Positions 1 through 9,828 of a stretch of DNA of 41,456 nt are shown here, one piece after another. The stretch comes from Brevundimonas sp. (GTDB lineage: Bacteria; Pseudomonadota; Alphaproteobacteria; Caulobacterales; Caulobacteraceae). The DNA is taken from positions 1 to 41,456 of the forward strand of contig NZ_JAIYCP010000029.1 of NCBI RefSeq assembly GCF_027487935.1, given 5' to 3'. Below the pieces are notes generated by a model. The model saw only the letters and a list, made by a program, of their open reading frames with translations, had not been told where the DNA came from and searched no databases. The number at the start of each line of letters is the position of its first letter. The first letter of the stretch is position 1. The position numbers and the translations under genes were made by a program.

Positions 1-261
1 ATCATCGAGCGGATGGCCGGGGTGGTGTCCTCGCAGGGGGCCAAATACGTCATGCTCAACGCCCCCCGCTCAGCCCTGGCCGAGATCACAGCCATCCTGC
101 CCGGTGCCGGCGCACCGACCGTCATGCCGCTGGCCGGTCGCGATGACGCCGTGGCGGTCCACGCCGTCTGTCAGGAGGCGGTCTTCTGGGAGACGCTGGA
201 ACGGCTCAAGGCCGCGGGGGCCTCTGCGATCCTCGTCCTCCCGATCGAGAAGATGATGTGA
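1..261 (+). CDS. hisG: ATP phosphoribosyltransferase, C-terminal part (5' end outside window)
   Basis: First enzyme of histidine biosynthesis: it condenses ATP with PRPP and is the usual point of histidine feedback inhibition. Only the last 86 codons are here, open from base 1. They read as the C-terminal regulatory domain of long-form HisG: a YVMLNAPRSALAE segment, then SPTV-type 'APTVMPLAG', and the ending GASAILVLPIEKMM, which corresponds to the usual GA.AILV...I tail. The TGA stop at 259-261 overlaps the hisD start (TGATG), and hisD follows in the same direction, which supports the call. The presence of this domain implies the hexameric long form, which does not need HisZ. The start and catalytic domains lie upstream of the window. 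Confidence 0.88.
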   Translation: MIERMAGVVSSQGAKYVMLNAPRSALAEITAILPGAGAPTVMPLAGRDDAVAVHAVCQEAVFWETLERLKAAGASAILVLPIEKMM

Positions 262-1568
262 TGAAACGCCTCGACTGGAGCACCCTCGACGCCGCCGCCC
301 GTATCGAGGCCCTGGCCCGTCCCCGCCGCCGCACCGAGGCGCGCGTCACCGATACGGTGCGCGAGATCATGGACGATGTCCGTGACCGCGGCGGCGCGGC
401 TGTGACCGACTGGAGCCTCAAGCTGGACGGCGCTCCGCCGCGTCGACTGGAGCTGACGCCCGACCGCGTCGCCGCCGCCCGCGACGCCCTGCGGCCCGCC
501 GACACCCGGTCCATCCGCATGGCCGCCGAGAACATCCGCATCTTCCACGAAGCGACCCGGCCCGAAGACACCCCCGATGTCGAGATCGTCCCCGGCGTTC
601 GATCGCGGCTGGTCTGGCGGCCGCTGCGGTCGGCGGGCCTCTATGTCCCCGGCGGCTCGGCTCCGCTGTTTTCCTCCCTGCTGATGCTGGCCATACCGGC
701 CGCCGTCGCCGGTGTCGGCCGCCGAGTCGCCGTGACCCCGCCCTCGGCCTCGGGCGAGCCGCACCCGGCCATGATCTTCGCCGCAGCAGAGGCCGGTCTC
801 GATGATCTCTGGCTGATCGGCGGAGCCCAGGCCATCGCTGCCTTGACCTTCGGGGCCGAGCTCGACGACGGCGTCATCGCGCCCTGTGACAAGCTGTTCG
901 GCCCCGGCAATGCCTGGGTCGCCGAGGCCAAGAAACAGGCCTCGAACCTGCCCGGCGGTCCCGCCGTCGACATGCCCGCCGGACCCTCGGAACTGCTGGT
1001 CATCGCCGACCGCGATGCCGACCCGGAGATCGCCGCCGCCGACCTGCTAAGCCAGGCCGAACACGACGCCGACGCCCAGGTCATCCTGGTCTCGGAGAGC
1101 CGCGCCAATATCGACGCCATCCTCGCCGAGGTGGATCGCCAGCTCCAGACCCTGCCCCGCGCCGACATCGCCCGCACCTCGCTGGCCGAGGGTCGCGCAA
1201 TCCGCGTCCGCGATGTGGCCGAGGCCTGCGAGGTGGCCAATCTCTACGCGCCCGAACACCTCGCCCTGCAGACCGTCGAGGCCGACCGGCTGGTCGGGCG
1301 GATCACCGCCGCCGGGGCCGTCTTCGTCGGGGCCTTCGCTGCCGAGACTTTGGGCGACTATGCCGCCGGCCCCAGTCACGTCCTGCCCACCGATGGCGCA
1401 GCCCGCACCATGGGCGGGGTCACCACCGCCAGCTTCATGACCTCGATGTCCGTGCAGACCGTCAATGAAGCCGGCGCCGCCGCCCTTGCCCCGGTCGCCG
1501 CCCGCCTCGCCCGCCTTGAAGGGCTTGAAGCCCACGCCCGGGCCGCAGATCTCAGGACCGGCGCATGA
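261..1568 (+). CDS. hisD: Histidinol dehydrogenase
   Basis: Catalyses the last two steps of histidine synthesis, histidinol to histidinal to histidine, with NAD+ and zinc. The 435-residue protein has the usual length. Visible signatures are PGGSAPLFSS, the GPGNAWVAEAKKQ loop, DMPAGPSELLVIAD, the zinc-ligand segment SQAEHDADAQ (Gln and His), the catalytic YAPEHL (Glu-His pair), LGDYAAGPSHVLP (Asp ligand) and a C-terminal EGLEAHARAAD (His ligand). I chose ATG 261, which overlaps the hisG stop as TGATG; a GTG at 258 directly before it is the alternative. The stop overlaps the next gene by 4 nt (ATGA), so it is translationally coupled within the his operon. Confidence 0.95.
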   Translation: MKRLDWSTLDAAARIEALARPRRRTEARVTDTVREIMDDVRDRGGAAVTDWSLKLDGAPPRRLELTPDRVAAARDALRPADTRSIRMAAENIRIFHEATRPEDTPDVEIVPGVRSRLVWRPLRSAGLYVPGGSAPLFSSLLMLAIPAAVAGVGRRVAVTPPSASGEPHPAMIFAAAEAGLDDLWLIGGAQAIAALTFGAELDDGVIAPCDKLFGPGNAWVAEAKKQASNLPGGPAVDMPAGPSELLVIADRDADPEIAAADLLSQAEHDADAQVILVSESRANIDAILAEVDRQLQTLPRADIARTSLAEGRAIRVRDVAEACEVANLYAPEHLALQTVEADRLVGRITAAGAVFVGAFAAETLGDYAAGPSHVLPTDGAARTMGGVTTASFMTSMSVQTVNEAGAAALAPVAARLARLEGLEAHARAADLRTGA

Positions 1569-3001
1569 ACAACCTCCCCGCGCCCTTCGCCCCGCTGGTC
1601 ACAGGCGGCGAGGGCCTCGACCGCTATCCGGCCGAGCCCCGCGCGCTCGCCGACCGGATGGCCGAGATCTACGGCGTCCCGTCGGACAGCGTCCTGCCCG
1701 TTCGCGGGCTGACACACGGGCTGGAGCTGGTCTTTCGACTCGCAGCCCGCGACGGCCAGCGCGTCGAGGCTCCCGATGCTGAGCCTTACCGGACCCTCGC
1801 CACCCTCTACGCCACGCCCGCCGCCGACGCCCCGACCAGCGCCGTTATCCTCCGCGCCCTGGGCTCCCCCGAAGCCCTGGCCGAGATGGCCGACCGGGTC
1901 GCCCCGGCGCTTCTGGTGATCGACGAGGGTCTGGCGGAATTCGCCGCCTCCCCCTCAGCTGCCACCCTGATCGGCAATCACGCAAACCTGATCGTCCTGC
2001 GCAGCCTCTCGCTCGCATACGGCCTCGCGGGTGCCCGCGTCGGTGCCGCCCTGGCCCAGCCTGCGACCCTCGCCCGCCTCGCCTCGGTGCTGGAGCCCTA
2101 CGCCCTGCCCGAGGTCTGCATCCGCCTCGCCCTGCAGGCGCTCGACCCCTCGCGGATGATGGAGACGACAGGCCGCATCGCCCTCGTCCGCTCGGAGCGC
2201 GATCGCCTGATCAAGGCCCTGTCCCGCGAGATGGTCATCGAGCCCGGCTTCGGTCCCGTCATCATGGCCCGCCCTTCCGATCCGGATACGGTCCTTGCCG
2301 CCCTCGCCCGTTTCGGCCTCGCGGCCGACCGCTCCGGCGACCGCCTGCGGCTGCCCGTCTCCGCAAGAGGCGAGGTCAACGACCGGCTGCTGGGCGCGCT
2401 CGACCTCGGTAGCACGACGGCCCGCGCGCACCGCACCGGCGAGGCCGTCCGCGATACGAAGGAGACGCGCATCGTCTGCGCGGTCGACCTCGACGCGACC
2501 GGCCCGGTGTCGATCGCGACCGGAGTCGGCTTCTTCGATCACATGCTGGAGCAGGTCGCCGCCCACGGCGGTTTCTCCCTGCGCCTGTCCTGCGAGGGCG
2601 ATCTGCACACAGACCCGCACCACACCATCGAGGACTCCGCCATCGCCCTGGGGCAGGCCCTGAAACAGGCGCTCGGCGAGCGTCGCGGAATCGCCCGCTA
2701 CGGCTTCGTCCTGCCCATGGACGAGGCCAATGCCAGCGTCTCGATCGACCTGTCCGGCCGACCCTTCCCCGTCTTCGAAGGGACCTTTGCGACCCCCTTC
2801 ATCGGCGACTACCGCACCGACCTCACGGCCCACGTCTTCCGTTCACTGGCCGAACATCTCGGCGCGGCCATCCATGTCTCGGTCACCGGCGACGACGACC
2901 ACCACAAGACCGAGGCCGTCTACAAGGCCTTCGGTCGCGCCCTGCGTCAGGCCATCCGCATCGAGGGCGACGTGGTGCCCTCGACCAAGGGCGTACTGTG
3001 A
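1565..3001 (+). CDS. hisB: Degenerate HisC-like domain fused to imidazoleglycerol-phosphate dehydratase (HisB)
   Basis: 478 residues in two parts. Residues ~286-478 are a complete HisB dehydratase, which makes imidazole-acetol phosphate: FFDHMLEQVAAHGGF, the metal motif DPHHTIEDSAIALGQAL (D350, H352, H353), the second motif DDDHHKTEAVYKAFGRAL and the end VPSTKGVL. Residues ~15-280 resemble HisC aminotransferase in order and spacing (RYPAEPRALADRMAEIYGVP, VIDEGLAEFA, NLIVLRSLSLAYGLAGARVG, VNDRLLGAL). But the PLP-binding lysine expected in LSKAFGLAG is Leu150, the NPNNPTG motif is absent, the Tyr of DEAY is Leu, and the domain is shorter than HisC. I infer a catalytically dead N-terminal domain and a separate hisC elsewhere. 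The whole is one open frame with no sign of a frameshift. ATG 1565 overlaps the hisD stop. Confidence 0.85.
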   Translation: MNNLPAPFAPLVTGGEGLDRYPAEPRALADRMAEIYGVPSDSVLPVRGLTHGLELVFRLAARDGQRVEAPDAEPYRTLATLYATPAADAPTSAVILRALGSPEALAEMADRVAPALLVIDEGLAEFAASPSAATLIGNHANLIVLRSLSLAYGLAGARVGAALAQPATLARLASVLEPYALPEVCIRLALQALDPSRMMETTGRIALVRSERDRLIKALSREMVIEPGFGPVIMARPSDPDTVLAALARFGLAADRSGDRLRLPVSARGEVNDRLLGALDLGSTTARAHRTGEAVRDTKETRIVCAVDLDATGPVSIATGVGFFDHMLEQVAAHGGFSLRLSCEGDLHTDPHHTIEDSAIALGQALKQALGERRGIARYGFVLPMDEANASVSIDLSGRPFPVFEGTFATPFIGDYRTDLTAHVFRSLAEHLGAAIHVSVTGDDDHHKTEAVYKAFGRALRQAIRIEGDVVPSTKGVL

Positions 3002-3600
3002 GCGAGGTCACCGTTCTCACCTATGGTGCCGGCAACACCGCCTCGGTCCGGTTCGCCCTTGAGAGGCTGGGTGCGACCGTGCGCCTGACGGACGACCCGG
3101 TCGCCGTCGCCGGGGCCGAACGGCTGATCCTGCCCGGCGTGGGGGCGGCTGCATACGCCATGGCCCGGCTGACCGCCCTCAAGCTCGTCGACCCCATCCG
3201 CGCCTTCCCCCGGCCCCTGCTCGGTGTCTGTCTCGGCCAGCAACTGCTGTTCGAGACCAGCGAGGAGGGCGAACCCGTGCGCCTGCTCGGCCTGATCCCC
3301 GGTGCCGTCCGCCGTCTCGAGCCCGGCCCCGGCCTCACCGTGCCGCATATGGGCTGGTCGCGCCTGACCGCCGACCGGTCGGACCCCCTGCTCGAGGGCG
3401 TTGAGGACGGTTCATACGCCTATTTCGTCCACGGCTTCGTCTGCCCCCAAGGCCCCGCGACCCTCGCCCGCGCCGACTACGGGGGACCGGTCCCCGCCGT
3501 CGTCCGCAGCGGCAATCGCTGGGGCTGTCAGTTCCACCCCGAACGCTCTGCCGCGACCGGTGCCCGCATCCTGAGAAACTTCCTGGAGCTTCCCGCGTGA
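2998..3600 (+). CDS. hisH: Imidazole glycerol phosphate synthase, glutamine amidotransferase subunit
   Basis: Class I glutaminase that feeds ammonia to HisF. 200 residues, normal length. It shows the N-terminal YGAGNTASV segment, ILPGVGA, the nucleophile elbow GVCLGQQLLFE (catalytic Cys), HMGW, YFVHGF (usually YFVHSY), and QFHPERSAATG carrying the catalytic His-Glu. The start is GTG 2998, which overlaps the hisB stop as GTGA, the same coupling used at the hisA and hisIE starts. It lies between hisB and hisA in the usual HBHAF order. Confidence 0.95.
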   Translation: MSEVTVLTYGAGNTASVRFALERLGATVRLTDDPVAVAGAERLILPGVGAAAYAMARLTALKLVDPIRAFPRPLLGVCLGQQLLFETSEEGEPVRLLGLIPGAVRRLEPGPGLTVPHMGWSRLTADRSDPLLEGVEDGSYAYFVHGFVCPQGPATLARADYGGPVPAVVRSGNRWGCQFHPERSAATGARILRNFLELPA

Positions 3601-4334
3601 TCGTCTATCCCGCCATCGACCTGAAGGACGGGATCTGCGTGCGCCTGATGCACGGCCGGTTCGACGCCGTCACCCGCTACGATGACCAGCCCGTCGCCCG
3701 CCTCACCGCCTTCGCCGCGGCCGGCGCACGCTGGGCCCACATCGTCGATCTCGACGGCGCCGAGGCTGGCCGCGCAGTCCAGCACGCCCTGATCGGCGAC
3801 CTCGCCCGCGCCGCCGACATCCGCATCCAGTCCGGCGGCGGGGTCCGCTCCGCCGACGATGTCGCGGCCCTGATCGACGCCGGTGTGGCGCGGGTCGTCG
3901 TGGGCTCGTTGGCCGTATCAGCGCCGGAGACGGTCGCCGACTGGCTGCGCCGCTTCGGGCCGGACCGCATCACCCTGGCCATCGACGTCAAGGCCGACGG
4001 CGACCGCTGGGTGCCGGCCCTGAAGGGCTGGACCGAGGCGGCCGGGGTCGACCTCTGGACCGCGCTCGATCGCTATCCGCCCGATCTGGCCCGGCACCTT
4101 CTGGTTACCGACGTCGGCCGCGACGGTGCCCTGACCGGACCCAATCTCGACCTGCTGGGCGAGATCATCCGACGTCGTCCCGATTTGAAGGTTCAGGCCT
4201 CGGGCGGGGTGGCCTCGGTCACCGACCTCGCCGCCGCCGCCGCCCTGGGCTGCGACGGTGCCATCGTCGGCCGCGCCCTGTACGAGAACCGGTTCACCCT
4301 GGAAGAGGCACTCGCGGCCGAGAGGGCGGCATGA
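3597..4334 (+). CDS. hisA: Phosphoribosylformimino-5-aminoimidazole carboxamide ribotide isomerase
   Basis: TIM-barrel Amadori isomerase converting ProFAR to PRFAR. 245 residues. Seen: the N-terminal [13 protein letters not shown] with the catalytic Asp, [37 protein letters not shown] (second catalytic Asp) and [13 protein letters not shown], all in the order expected for a HisA half-barrel repeat. GTG 3597 overlaps the hisH stop (GTGA). The stop overlaps the hisF ATG. HisA and HisF are paralogous and adjacent here; the VTDVGRDG motif separates HisA from HisF, which has CMDEDG. Confidence 0.95.
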   Translation: MIVYPAIDLKDGICVRLMHGRFDAVTRYDDQPVARLTAFAAAGARWAHIVDLDGAEAGRAVQHALIGDLARAADIRIQSGGGVRSADDVAALIDAGVARVVVGSLAVSAPETVADWLRRFGPDRITLAIDVKADGDRWVPALKGWTEAAGVDLWTALDRYPPDLARHLLVTDVGRDGALTGPNLDLLGEIIRRRPDLKVQASGGVASVTDLAAAAALGCDGAIVGRALYENRFTLEEALAAERAA

Positions 4335-5098
4335 CCGCGCGCCGCATCATACCCTGTCTGGACGTCCGGGACGGCCGGGTGGTCAAGGGCGTCCGCTTCG
4401 AAGGCCACGTCGATATGGGCGACGCCGCTGACCTGGCCGCCCGCTATCGCGACCAGGGGGCCGACGAGCTTGTCTTCTACGACATCACCGCCAGCCCGGA
4501 GGGCCGGACCCTCGACTATGGCTGGGTCCGCGATATCGCCCGCCTGCTCGACATCCCCTTCAGCGTCGCCGGCGGGATCCGCTCGGTCGACCAGGCCGCC
4601 CTCTGCCTCGACCACGGGGCCGACAAGGTATCCATCAACTCCCCCGCCCTCGAGCGCCCCGACCTCATCGGGGAATTGGCCGCCCGCTTCGGCAGCCAGT
4701 GCGTGGTCGTCGGCGTGGACTCCGGACGCGCCGGCGATGACTGGGTCGTCCACCAGTACACCGGCGACCCCACGGCCAGCCGCGCCGCCGGTCGCCTGAC
4801 CCTCGACTGGATCGTCGAGGCCCAGACCCTCGGCGCCGGCGAGATCGTGCTCAACTGTATGGATGAGGATGGCGTCCGCCGCGGCTATGACATCGCCCAG
4901 CTGGCCGCCGCCCGCGCCCTTCTGAGCATCCCGCTGGTCGCCTCGGGCGGAGCGGGCGCAGCCGCGCATTTTCTCGACGTATTCGAACAGGCCGACGTCT
5001 CCGGTGCCCTCGCCGCCAGCGTCTTCCACACCGGGACATTGGCGATTCCCGATCTCAAGGCGTTTCTCTCTGACGCCGGACAGGAAATGAGACTGTGA
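4331..5098 (+). CDS. hisF: Imidazole glycerol phosphate synthase, cyclase subunit
   Basis: Cyclase partner of HisH; it uses ammonia and PRFAR to make IGP and AICAR. 255 residues. Diagnostic segments: [17 protein letters not shown] (catalytic Asp), [44 protein letters not shown] (second Asp), [17 protein letters not shown] and [16 protein letters not shown] 4331 overlaps the hisA stop by 4 nt. The tail carries a gene overlap with hisIE. Confidence 0.96.
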   Translation: MTARRIIPCLDVRDGRVVKGVRFEGHVDMGDAADLAARYRDQGADELVFYDITASPEGRTLDYGWVRDIARLLDIPFSVAGGIRSVDQAALCLDHGADKVSINSPALERPDLIGELAARFGSQCVVVGVDSGRAGDDWVVHQYTGDPTASRAAGRLTLDWIVEAQTLGAGEIVLNCMDEDGVRRGYDIAQLAAARALLSIPLVASGGAGAAAHFLDVFEQADVSGALAASVFHTGTLAIPDLKAFLSDAGQEMRL

Positions 5099-5733
5099 TC
5101 GATACTTCCACCCTCGATTTCGACAAGGCCGGCGGCCTGATCCCTGTCGTCGTCCAGGACGCCGCCACCCTCCAGGTGCTGACGCTGGCCTATATGGACC
5201 GCGCCGCCCTCGACGAGACTCTCGACTCCGGCGAGGCCACCTTCTTCTCACGCTCACGCGGCGGGCGCTGGCGCAAGGGCGAGACCTCGGGCGACCGACT
5301 GCATGTCGTCTCCATCACCCCTGACTGCGACGGCGACGCGCTGGTCCTCAAGATCCGGCCCGTCGGCAATGCCTGCCACCTGAACCGCGTCAGCTGTTTC
5401 GGCGAGGAGGACGCACCCGGCCTCGGTCGTCTTGCGCGACTGGAGGCGACCATCGCCGAACGCGCCGCCGCCGATCCGACGGAAAGCTGGACCGCCCGCC
5501 TGCTGGCCGGGGGCGTCAAACGCATTGCCCAGAAGGTCGGGGAAGAGGGCGTGGAGACGGCTCTCGCCGGCGTTGCGGGTCCGGATTCGGAACTGGCAGC
5601 GGAGGCTGCGGATCTGGTCTATCACCTGATGGTGTTGCTGCGCGCCCGTCACATGGTGTTTCAGGACGTCCTCGACGTCTTGGCCCAGCGCGCGGAAGCG
5701 GCCAGACACAACTCCGGTCCAGCCGGGACCTGA
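5095..5733 (+). CDS. hisIE: Bifunctional phosphoribosyl-AMP cyclohydrolase / phosphoribosyl-ATP pyrophosphohydrolase
   Basis: Carries out steps 2 and 3 of histidine synthesis. 212 residues. The N-terminal HisI domain (~1-105) shows WRKGETSG, the zinc/magnesium [11 protein letters not shown] and the NACH...SCF zinc cysteines; the usual CHTG is CHLN here. The C-terminal HisE domain (~125-205) shows a [17 protein letters not shown] helix and [17 protein letters not shown], the metal-binding Glu/Asp set of the MazG-like fold. It starts at GTG 5095 inside GTGA of the hisF stop. A ribosome-binding AAGGAGA lies just after its stop and serves zwf. Confidence 0.93.
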   Translation: MIDTSTLDFDKAGGLIPVVVQDAATLQVLTLAYMDRAALDETLDSGEATFFSRSRGGRWRKGETSGDRLHVVSITPDCDGDALVLKIRPVGNACHLNRVSCFGEEDAPGLGRLARLEATIAERAAADPTESWTARLLAGGVKRIAQKVGEEGVETALAGVAGPDSELAAEAADLVYHLMVLLRARHMVFQDVLDVLAQRAEAARHNSGPAGT

Positions 5734-5747
5734 ATGAAGGAGAGCCC

Positions 5748-7208
5748 ATGGCGGCCCTGGTGCTGTTCGGCGGCGGTGGCGACCTCGCCATGCGGATGCT
5801 GTTGCCTTCGCTCTATTTCCTCGAGTTCGACGGCCTGCTGCCCGACGGGCTGAAGATCATCGGTGCCGCCCGGTCGGACGAAAGCCGCGAGGAATATGTC
5901 GCCAGGGTCCGCGCTGCGGTCGAAGGCAAGGCCCGGACCGACGACGCCTGGTCCGACGAAGCCTGGGCCCGGCTGGACGCACGGCTGGACTATCTGCCGG
6001 TCGACGCCACCGACCCCGCCAGCCTGAAACCGCTGAAAGAGCGGGTCGGCGACGGCGGCGTGACCAGCTTCCTGGCGGTTTCGCCCTCCCTGTATGGCCG
6101 CATCGTCACCGCCCTGAAGGCTGCGGGACTGGCGAACCCGACCGACCGGGTCGTGCTGGAAAAGCCCGTCGGCCGCGACCTGAAATCCTTCCTCGAGATC
6201 GACGATGCCGTGGGCCATGCCTTTTCCGAGGACCAGGTCTTCCGCATCGACCACTACCTCGGCAAGGAGACGGTCCAGAACCTGATCGCCCTGCGTTTCG
6301 GCAACACCATCTTCGAGCCGCTCTGGAACAGTCTGTCGATCGACCATGTCCAGATCACGGTTGGTGAAACCGTCGGCGTGGGCGACCGCTGGCCCTATTA
6401 CGATGAGTACGGTGCCCTGCGGGACATGCTGCAGAACCACATGCTCCAGCTGCTCTGCCTGGTCGCCATGGAGCCGCCGTCAGACCTCGATCCGGACTCG
6501 GTTCGCAACGAGAAGGTCAAGGTGATCCGCTCACTTCGTCCGATTACGGAGCATGAGGCCGAGCGGGTCACGGTTCGCGGCCAGTACGTCGCTGGAACCA
6601 GTGAAGGCAAGGCGGCCACGGCCTATTCCGAGGAGCGCGGTCAGGACTCCGACACCGAGACCTTCGTCGCCGTCCGCGTCGACATCGACAACTGGCGCTG
6701 GGCCGGCACCCCCTTCTTCCTGCGCACCGGCAAACGGCTGGCGGAAAAGCGCACCGAGATCGTCATTCAGTTCAAGCCCGTGCCCCATTCGATCTTCGAC
6801 CATCGCGAGCGCGGCCACATCGAGGCCAACCGGCTGGTCATCGAGCTCCAGCCCGAGGAAGACATCGCCCTGTCGGTGATGAACAAGAAGCCGGGTCTGG
6901 ATCAGCGCATGCAGCTGCAGCCGATCCAGATGTCCCTGTCCTGGGGCCAGGGCGACAAGGGCGGCAGGCCCCCACGCCGGCGCATCGCCTATGAGCGGCT
7001 GCTGCTCGACGCCCTGGCCGGGGATTCCACCCTGTTCGTCCGCCGTGACGAGGCGGAGCAGGCCTGGAAATGGGTCGACGAGGTCTCCGACGCCTGGCGC
7101 AGTGCGGCCTTCAAGCCGAAGGCGTATGCGGCCGGAACCTGGGGGCCGGCGGACGCCGACCTGCTGCTGGAGCGCGGCGGCAGGGAATGGAACACCGGGC
7201 ATGGGTGA
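5748..7208 (+). CDS. zwf: Glucose-6-phosphate 1-dehydrogenase
   Basis: Oxidises glucose-6-phosphate to 6-phosphogluconolactone with NADP+, the entry to the Entner-Doudoroff and oxidative pentose phosphate routes. 486 residues, family length. Seen: an N-terminal nucleotide-binding LFGGGGDLAMRMLLPSL (usually GASGDLA), VVLEKPVGRDL, the signature RIDHYLGKE around residues 166-174 with the catalytic His and substrate Lys, and RDMLQNHMLQLL. ATG 5748 has AAGGAGA at 5737-5743. It lies only 14 nt after hisIE, so it is probably co-transcribed with the his genes. Its stop overlaps pgl by 8 nt. Confidence 0.96.
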   Translation: MAALVLFGGGGDLAMRMLLPSLYFLEFDGLLPDGLKIIGAARSDESREEYVARVRAAVEGKARTDDAWSDEAWARLDARLDYLPVDATDPASLKPLKERVGDGGVTSFLAVSPSLYGRIVTALKAAGLANPTDRVVLEKPVGRDLKSFLEIDDAVGHAFSEDQVFRIDHYLGKETVQNLIALRFGNTIFEPLWNSLSIDHVQITVGETVGVGDRWPYYDEYGALRDMLQNHMLQLLCLVAMEPPSDLDPDSVRNEKVKVIRSLRPITEHEAERVTVRGQYVAGTSEGKAATAYSEERGQDSDTETFVAVRVDIDNWRWAGTPFFLRTGKRLAEKRTEIVIQFKPVPHSIFDHRERGHIEANRLVIELQPEEDIALSVMNKKPGLDQRMQLQPIQMSLSWGQGDKGGRPPRRRIAYERLLLDALAGDSTLFVRRDEAEQAWKWVDEVSDAWRSAAFKPKAYAAGTWGPADADLLLERGGREWNTGHG

Positions 7209-7920
7209 GATTGCGCCCGCCATCGAGACCTTCGCCGACAACGTCGCCTGGGCCGACGCCTGTGCCGCCCGCCTGACCGACGCACTCGCCACCGCCCTCA
7301 CCGATACGGGCAAGGCGGTCTTCGCCGGTTCCGGCGGCTCGACGCCCGCGCCGATCTATCGGCGCATGGCGCAGGCCGACCTCGACTGGTCGCGCGTGGC
7401 CGTCACCCTGATCGACGAACGCTACGTTCCGGAGACCTCGCCCGAGTCCAACGCGGCCCTGCTGAAGCAGAACCTGCTGTCAGGTCCGGCCGCCGCGGCG
7501 CGCTTCGTGCCCCTGTTCCACCCCGCCGTCACCGTCGACCGGGCCGCCGCCCTGGCCGCCCGCGCACTGATGGCCGAGGGCGGCAGGCTCGACGCCGTCC
7601 TTCTCGGCATGGGGGAGGATGGTCATATCTGTTCCATGTTCCCCGACAGCCCGACCCTGAAGACCCTGCTCGCCCCGACCCTGAAGCCGACCGTCCTGGG
7701 CGTGCCGCACGGCCGCGACGGTGCCGCGCCAAGCCTTGAGCGGCTGTCGATCAACCTGCCCTGGCTGATGACCGCCCGCCGCGTCGTCCTGGCCATCACC
7801 GGCACCGCCAAACGCACCGTTTTCGAGAGAGAGGCCACAGGTGATCCGGCGACACAGCCGATCGCCGCCCTGCTGGCCGCCAAGGTTCCGCTCGATGTTC
7901 TTTGGACGGAGAAAATCTGA
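7201..7920 (+). CDS. pgl: 6-phosphogluconolactonase
   Basis: Hydrolyses 6-phosphoglucono-lactone to 6-phosphogluconate between Zwf and Edd. 239 residues from ATG 7201, chosen because it overlaps the zwf stop by 8 nt and gives the normal DevB/Pgl length. The frame stays open upstream inside zwf, but that part reads as a zwf shadow. Motifs: [31 protein letters not shown], and [18 protein letters not shown] (the usual GxDGHTASLFP). The stop overlaps the edd ATG as TGATG. Confidence 0.94.
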   Translation: MGEIAPAIETFADNVAWADACAARLTDALATALTDTGKAVFAGSGGSTPAPIYRRMAQADLDWSRVAVTLIDERYVPETSPESNAALLKQNLLSGPAAAARFVPLFHPAVTVDRAAALAARALMAEGGRLDAVLLGMGEDGHICSMFPDSPTLKTLLAPTLKPTVLGVPHGRDGAAPSLERLSINLPWLMTARRVVLAITGTAKRTVFEREATGDPATQPIAALLAAKVPLDVLWTEKI

Positions 7921-9812
7921 TGACGAAACTCCATCCCGTCGTGGCCGAGGTCACCGCCCGTATCGTTGAACGCTCGAAGGCCACCCGCGCCGACTATCTG
8001 CGCCGGATGGACGCCGCCGCCACCTCGGGCGTGGGCCGGGCCAAACTGTCCTGCGCCAACTGGGCCCACGCCTTCGCCGGGGCCCCGGTCAAGGACAAGC
8101 TCAATGCCATGTCCGGGACCCAGCCCAATGTCGGCGTGGTCACCGCCTTCAATGACATGCTGTCGGCCCATCAGCCGTTCGAACGCTTCCCGCAGATCAT
8201 CCGCGACGCCGTACGCGAGGTGAACGCCACCGCCCAGGTCGCCGGCGGCGTGCCCGCCATGTGCGACGGCGTCACCCAGGGCCGACCCGGCATGGACCTG
8301 TCGCTGTTCAGCCGCGACGTCATCGCCATGTCCACAGCCGTGGCCCTGACCCACGACGCCTTCGACGCGGCAGTCTGCCTCGGCGTCTGCGACAAGATCG
8401 TGCCCGGCCTGTTCATGGGCGCGCTGGCCTTCGGCCATCTGCCGGTCATCTTCGCCCCGGCCGGTCCCATGCCGTCGGGCATTCCCAATGCCGAGAAAGC
8501 CCGCGTTCGCGCCGAATATGCGCAAGGCAAGGTCAACCGCGAAACCCTGCTTGAGAGCGAGATCGCCAGCTATCATTCGCCGGGCACCTGCACCTTCTAC
8601 GGCACCGCCAACTCCAACCAGATGATGATGGAGCTGGGCGGCCTGCACCTGCCCTCCACCGCCTTCGTCCACCCCGAAACCGGCCTGCGCGACGCCCTGA
8701 CAGCCGCGACCGCCAGACGCGCCGTCGAACTGGCCCGTTCCGGTCAGGGCCGGATGGCCGATGTCATCTCCGAGAAGTCGGTCGTCAACATGATCGTCGC
8801 CCTGCTGGCCACCGGGGGCTCGACCAATCACGCCATCCATCTGGTCGCCATGGCGCGGGCGGCGGGCGTGCTGATCGACTGGACCGACATGGACCAGCTG
8901 TCCTCGGTCACCCCCCTTCTGGCGCGGATCTATCCCAACGGTTCCGCCGATGTGAACGCCTTCCAGGCCGCCGGCGGCGTCGCCTTCGTCGCCCGCGAAC
9001 TGGCCGGGGCCGGCTATATCCACGCCGATGTGGTCACGGTCATGGGTGAGGGCATCCACCCCTATTTCCAGGAGCCGATGATGGTCGACGGCGAACTGGT
9101 CTGGAAGGACGGCGTGACAGAAAGTCTGGACACGGACATTCTCCGCCCCGCCGCCGACCCCTTCGACCGCGAGGGCGGCCTGCGCCTTGTCCAGGGCGAC
9201 CTGGGCCGGGCGGTGATCAAGGTCTCGGCGGTCAAGCCGGAGAACCGGGTCGTCGAAGCGCCCGCCGCCGTGTTCGAGACCCAGGAGGATGCGCTTCAGG
9301 CCTTCAGGGACGGCAAGCTGAACCGTGACGTGGTCATTGTCCTCCGCTTCCAGGGCCCACGCGCCAACGGCATGCCCGAGCTGCACAGCCTGTCGCCCGC
9401 CCTCTCGGTGCTTCAGGACAAGGGCTTCAAGGTGGCCTTCGTCACCGACGGCCGCATGTCCGGGGCCTCGGGCAAGACGCCCGCCGCCATCCATGTATCG
9501 CCCGAGGCCCTCGCCGGCGGCCCCCTTGCCCATGTGCGGGATGGGGACATTATCCGCCTCGACGCCGACGCCGGTGTGCTGACCACCGTCAGCGTCCCCG
9601 ACCTTGCCGCCCGTCCCGCCGCGACCCGGTCACAGGTTCACGCCGAGGGCGCGGCCTGGGGCTATGGCCGCGAACTGTTCGGTGCCTTCCGCCAGATGGT
9701 CGGCACGGCCGAGGCCGGTGCCTCGATCTGCTTCGCCTCGCCGGGCACCATGAACGGCCACGCCGATGCGACGCCGGACGCCAATCCCCTGGACCGCATG
9801 GTCGACGCCTGA
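7920..9812 (+). CDS. edd: Phosphogluconate dehydratase
   Basis: Dehydrates 6-phosphogluconate to KDPG, the signature step of the Entner-Doudoroff pathway. It is an iron-sulfur enzyme of the IlvD/Edd family. 630 residues. Seen: [37 protein letters not shown], the [13 protein letters not shown] cysteine segment, and [18 protein letters not shown] near the C-terminus. I took ATG 7920, in TGATG with the pgl stop and preceded by GGACGGAG; an in-frame ATG at 7902 inside pgl is less likely. The order zwf-pgl-edd-glk is the classic cluster. The partner aldolase eda is at 17966. Confidence 0.95.
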   Translation: MTKLHPVVAEVTARIVERSKATRADYLRRMDAAATSGVGRAKLSCANWAHAFAGAPVKDKLNAMSGTQPNVGVVTAFNDMLSAHQPFERFPQIIRDAVREVNATAQVAGGVPAMCDGVTQGRPGMDLSLFSRDVIAMSTAVALTHDAFDAAVCLGVCDKIVPGLFMGALAFGHLPVIFAPAGPMPSGIPNAEKARVRAEYAQGKVNRETLLESEIASYHSPGTCTFYGTANSNQMMMELGGLHLPSTAFVHPETGLRDALTAATARRAVELARSGQGRMADVISEKSVVNMIVALLATGGSTNHAIHLVAMARAAGVLIDWTDMDQLSSVTPLLARIYPNGSADVNAFQAAGGVAFVARELAGAGYIHADVVTVMGEGIHPYFQEPMMVDGELVWKDGVTESLDTDILRPAADPFDREGGLRLVQGDLGRAVIKVSAVKPENRVVEAPAAVFETQEDALQAFRDGKLNRDVVIVLRFQGPRANGMPELHSLSPALSVLQDKGFKVAFVTDGRMSGASGKTPAAIHVSPEALAGGPLAHVRDGDIIRLDADAGVLTTVSVPDLAARPAATRSQVHAEGAAWGYGRELFGAFRQMVGTAEAGASICFASPGTMNGHADATPDANPLDRMVDA

Positions 9813-9828
9813 TGCAAAGGACTCTTCA

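Noticed and set aside
1565..2430. Functional bifunctional HisC/HisB
   Set aside because: The PLP lysine is Leu150 and NPNNPTG is absent, so the N-terminal part is unlikely to be an active aminotransferase.
7623..9533. A 636-codon open frame on the minus strand opposite edd
   Set aside because: It lies antisense to a gene with clear Edd motifs and has the low-complexity Gly/Asp/His/Val composition of GC-rich shadow frames.
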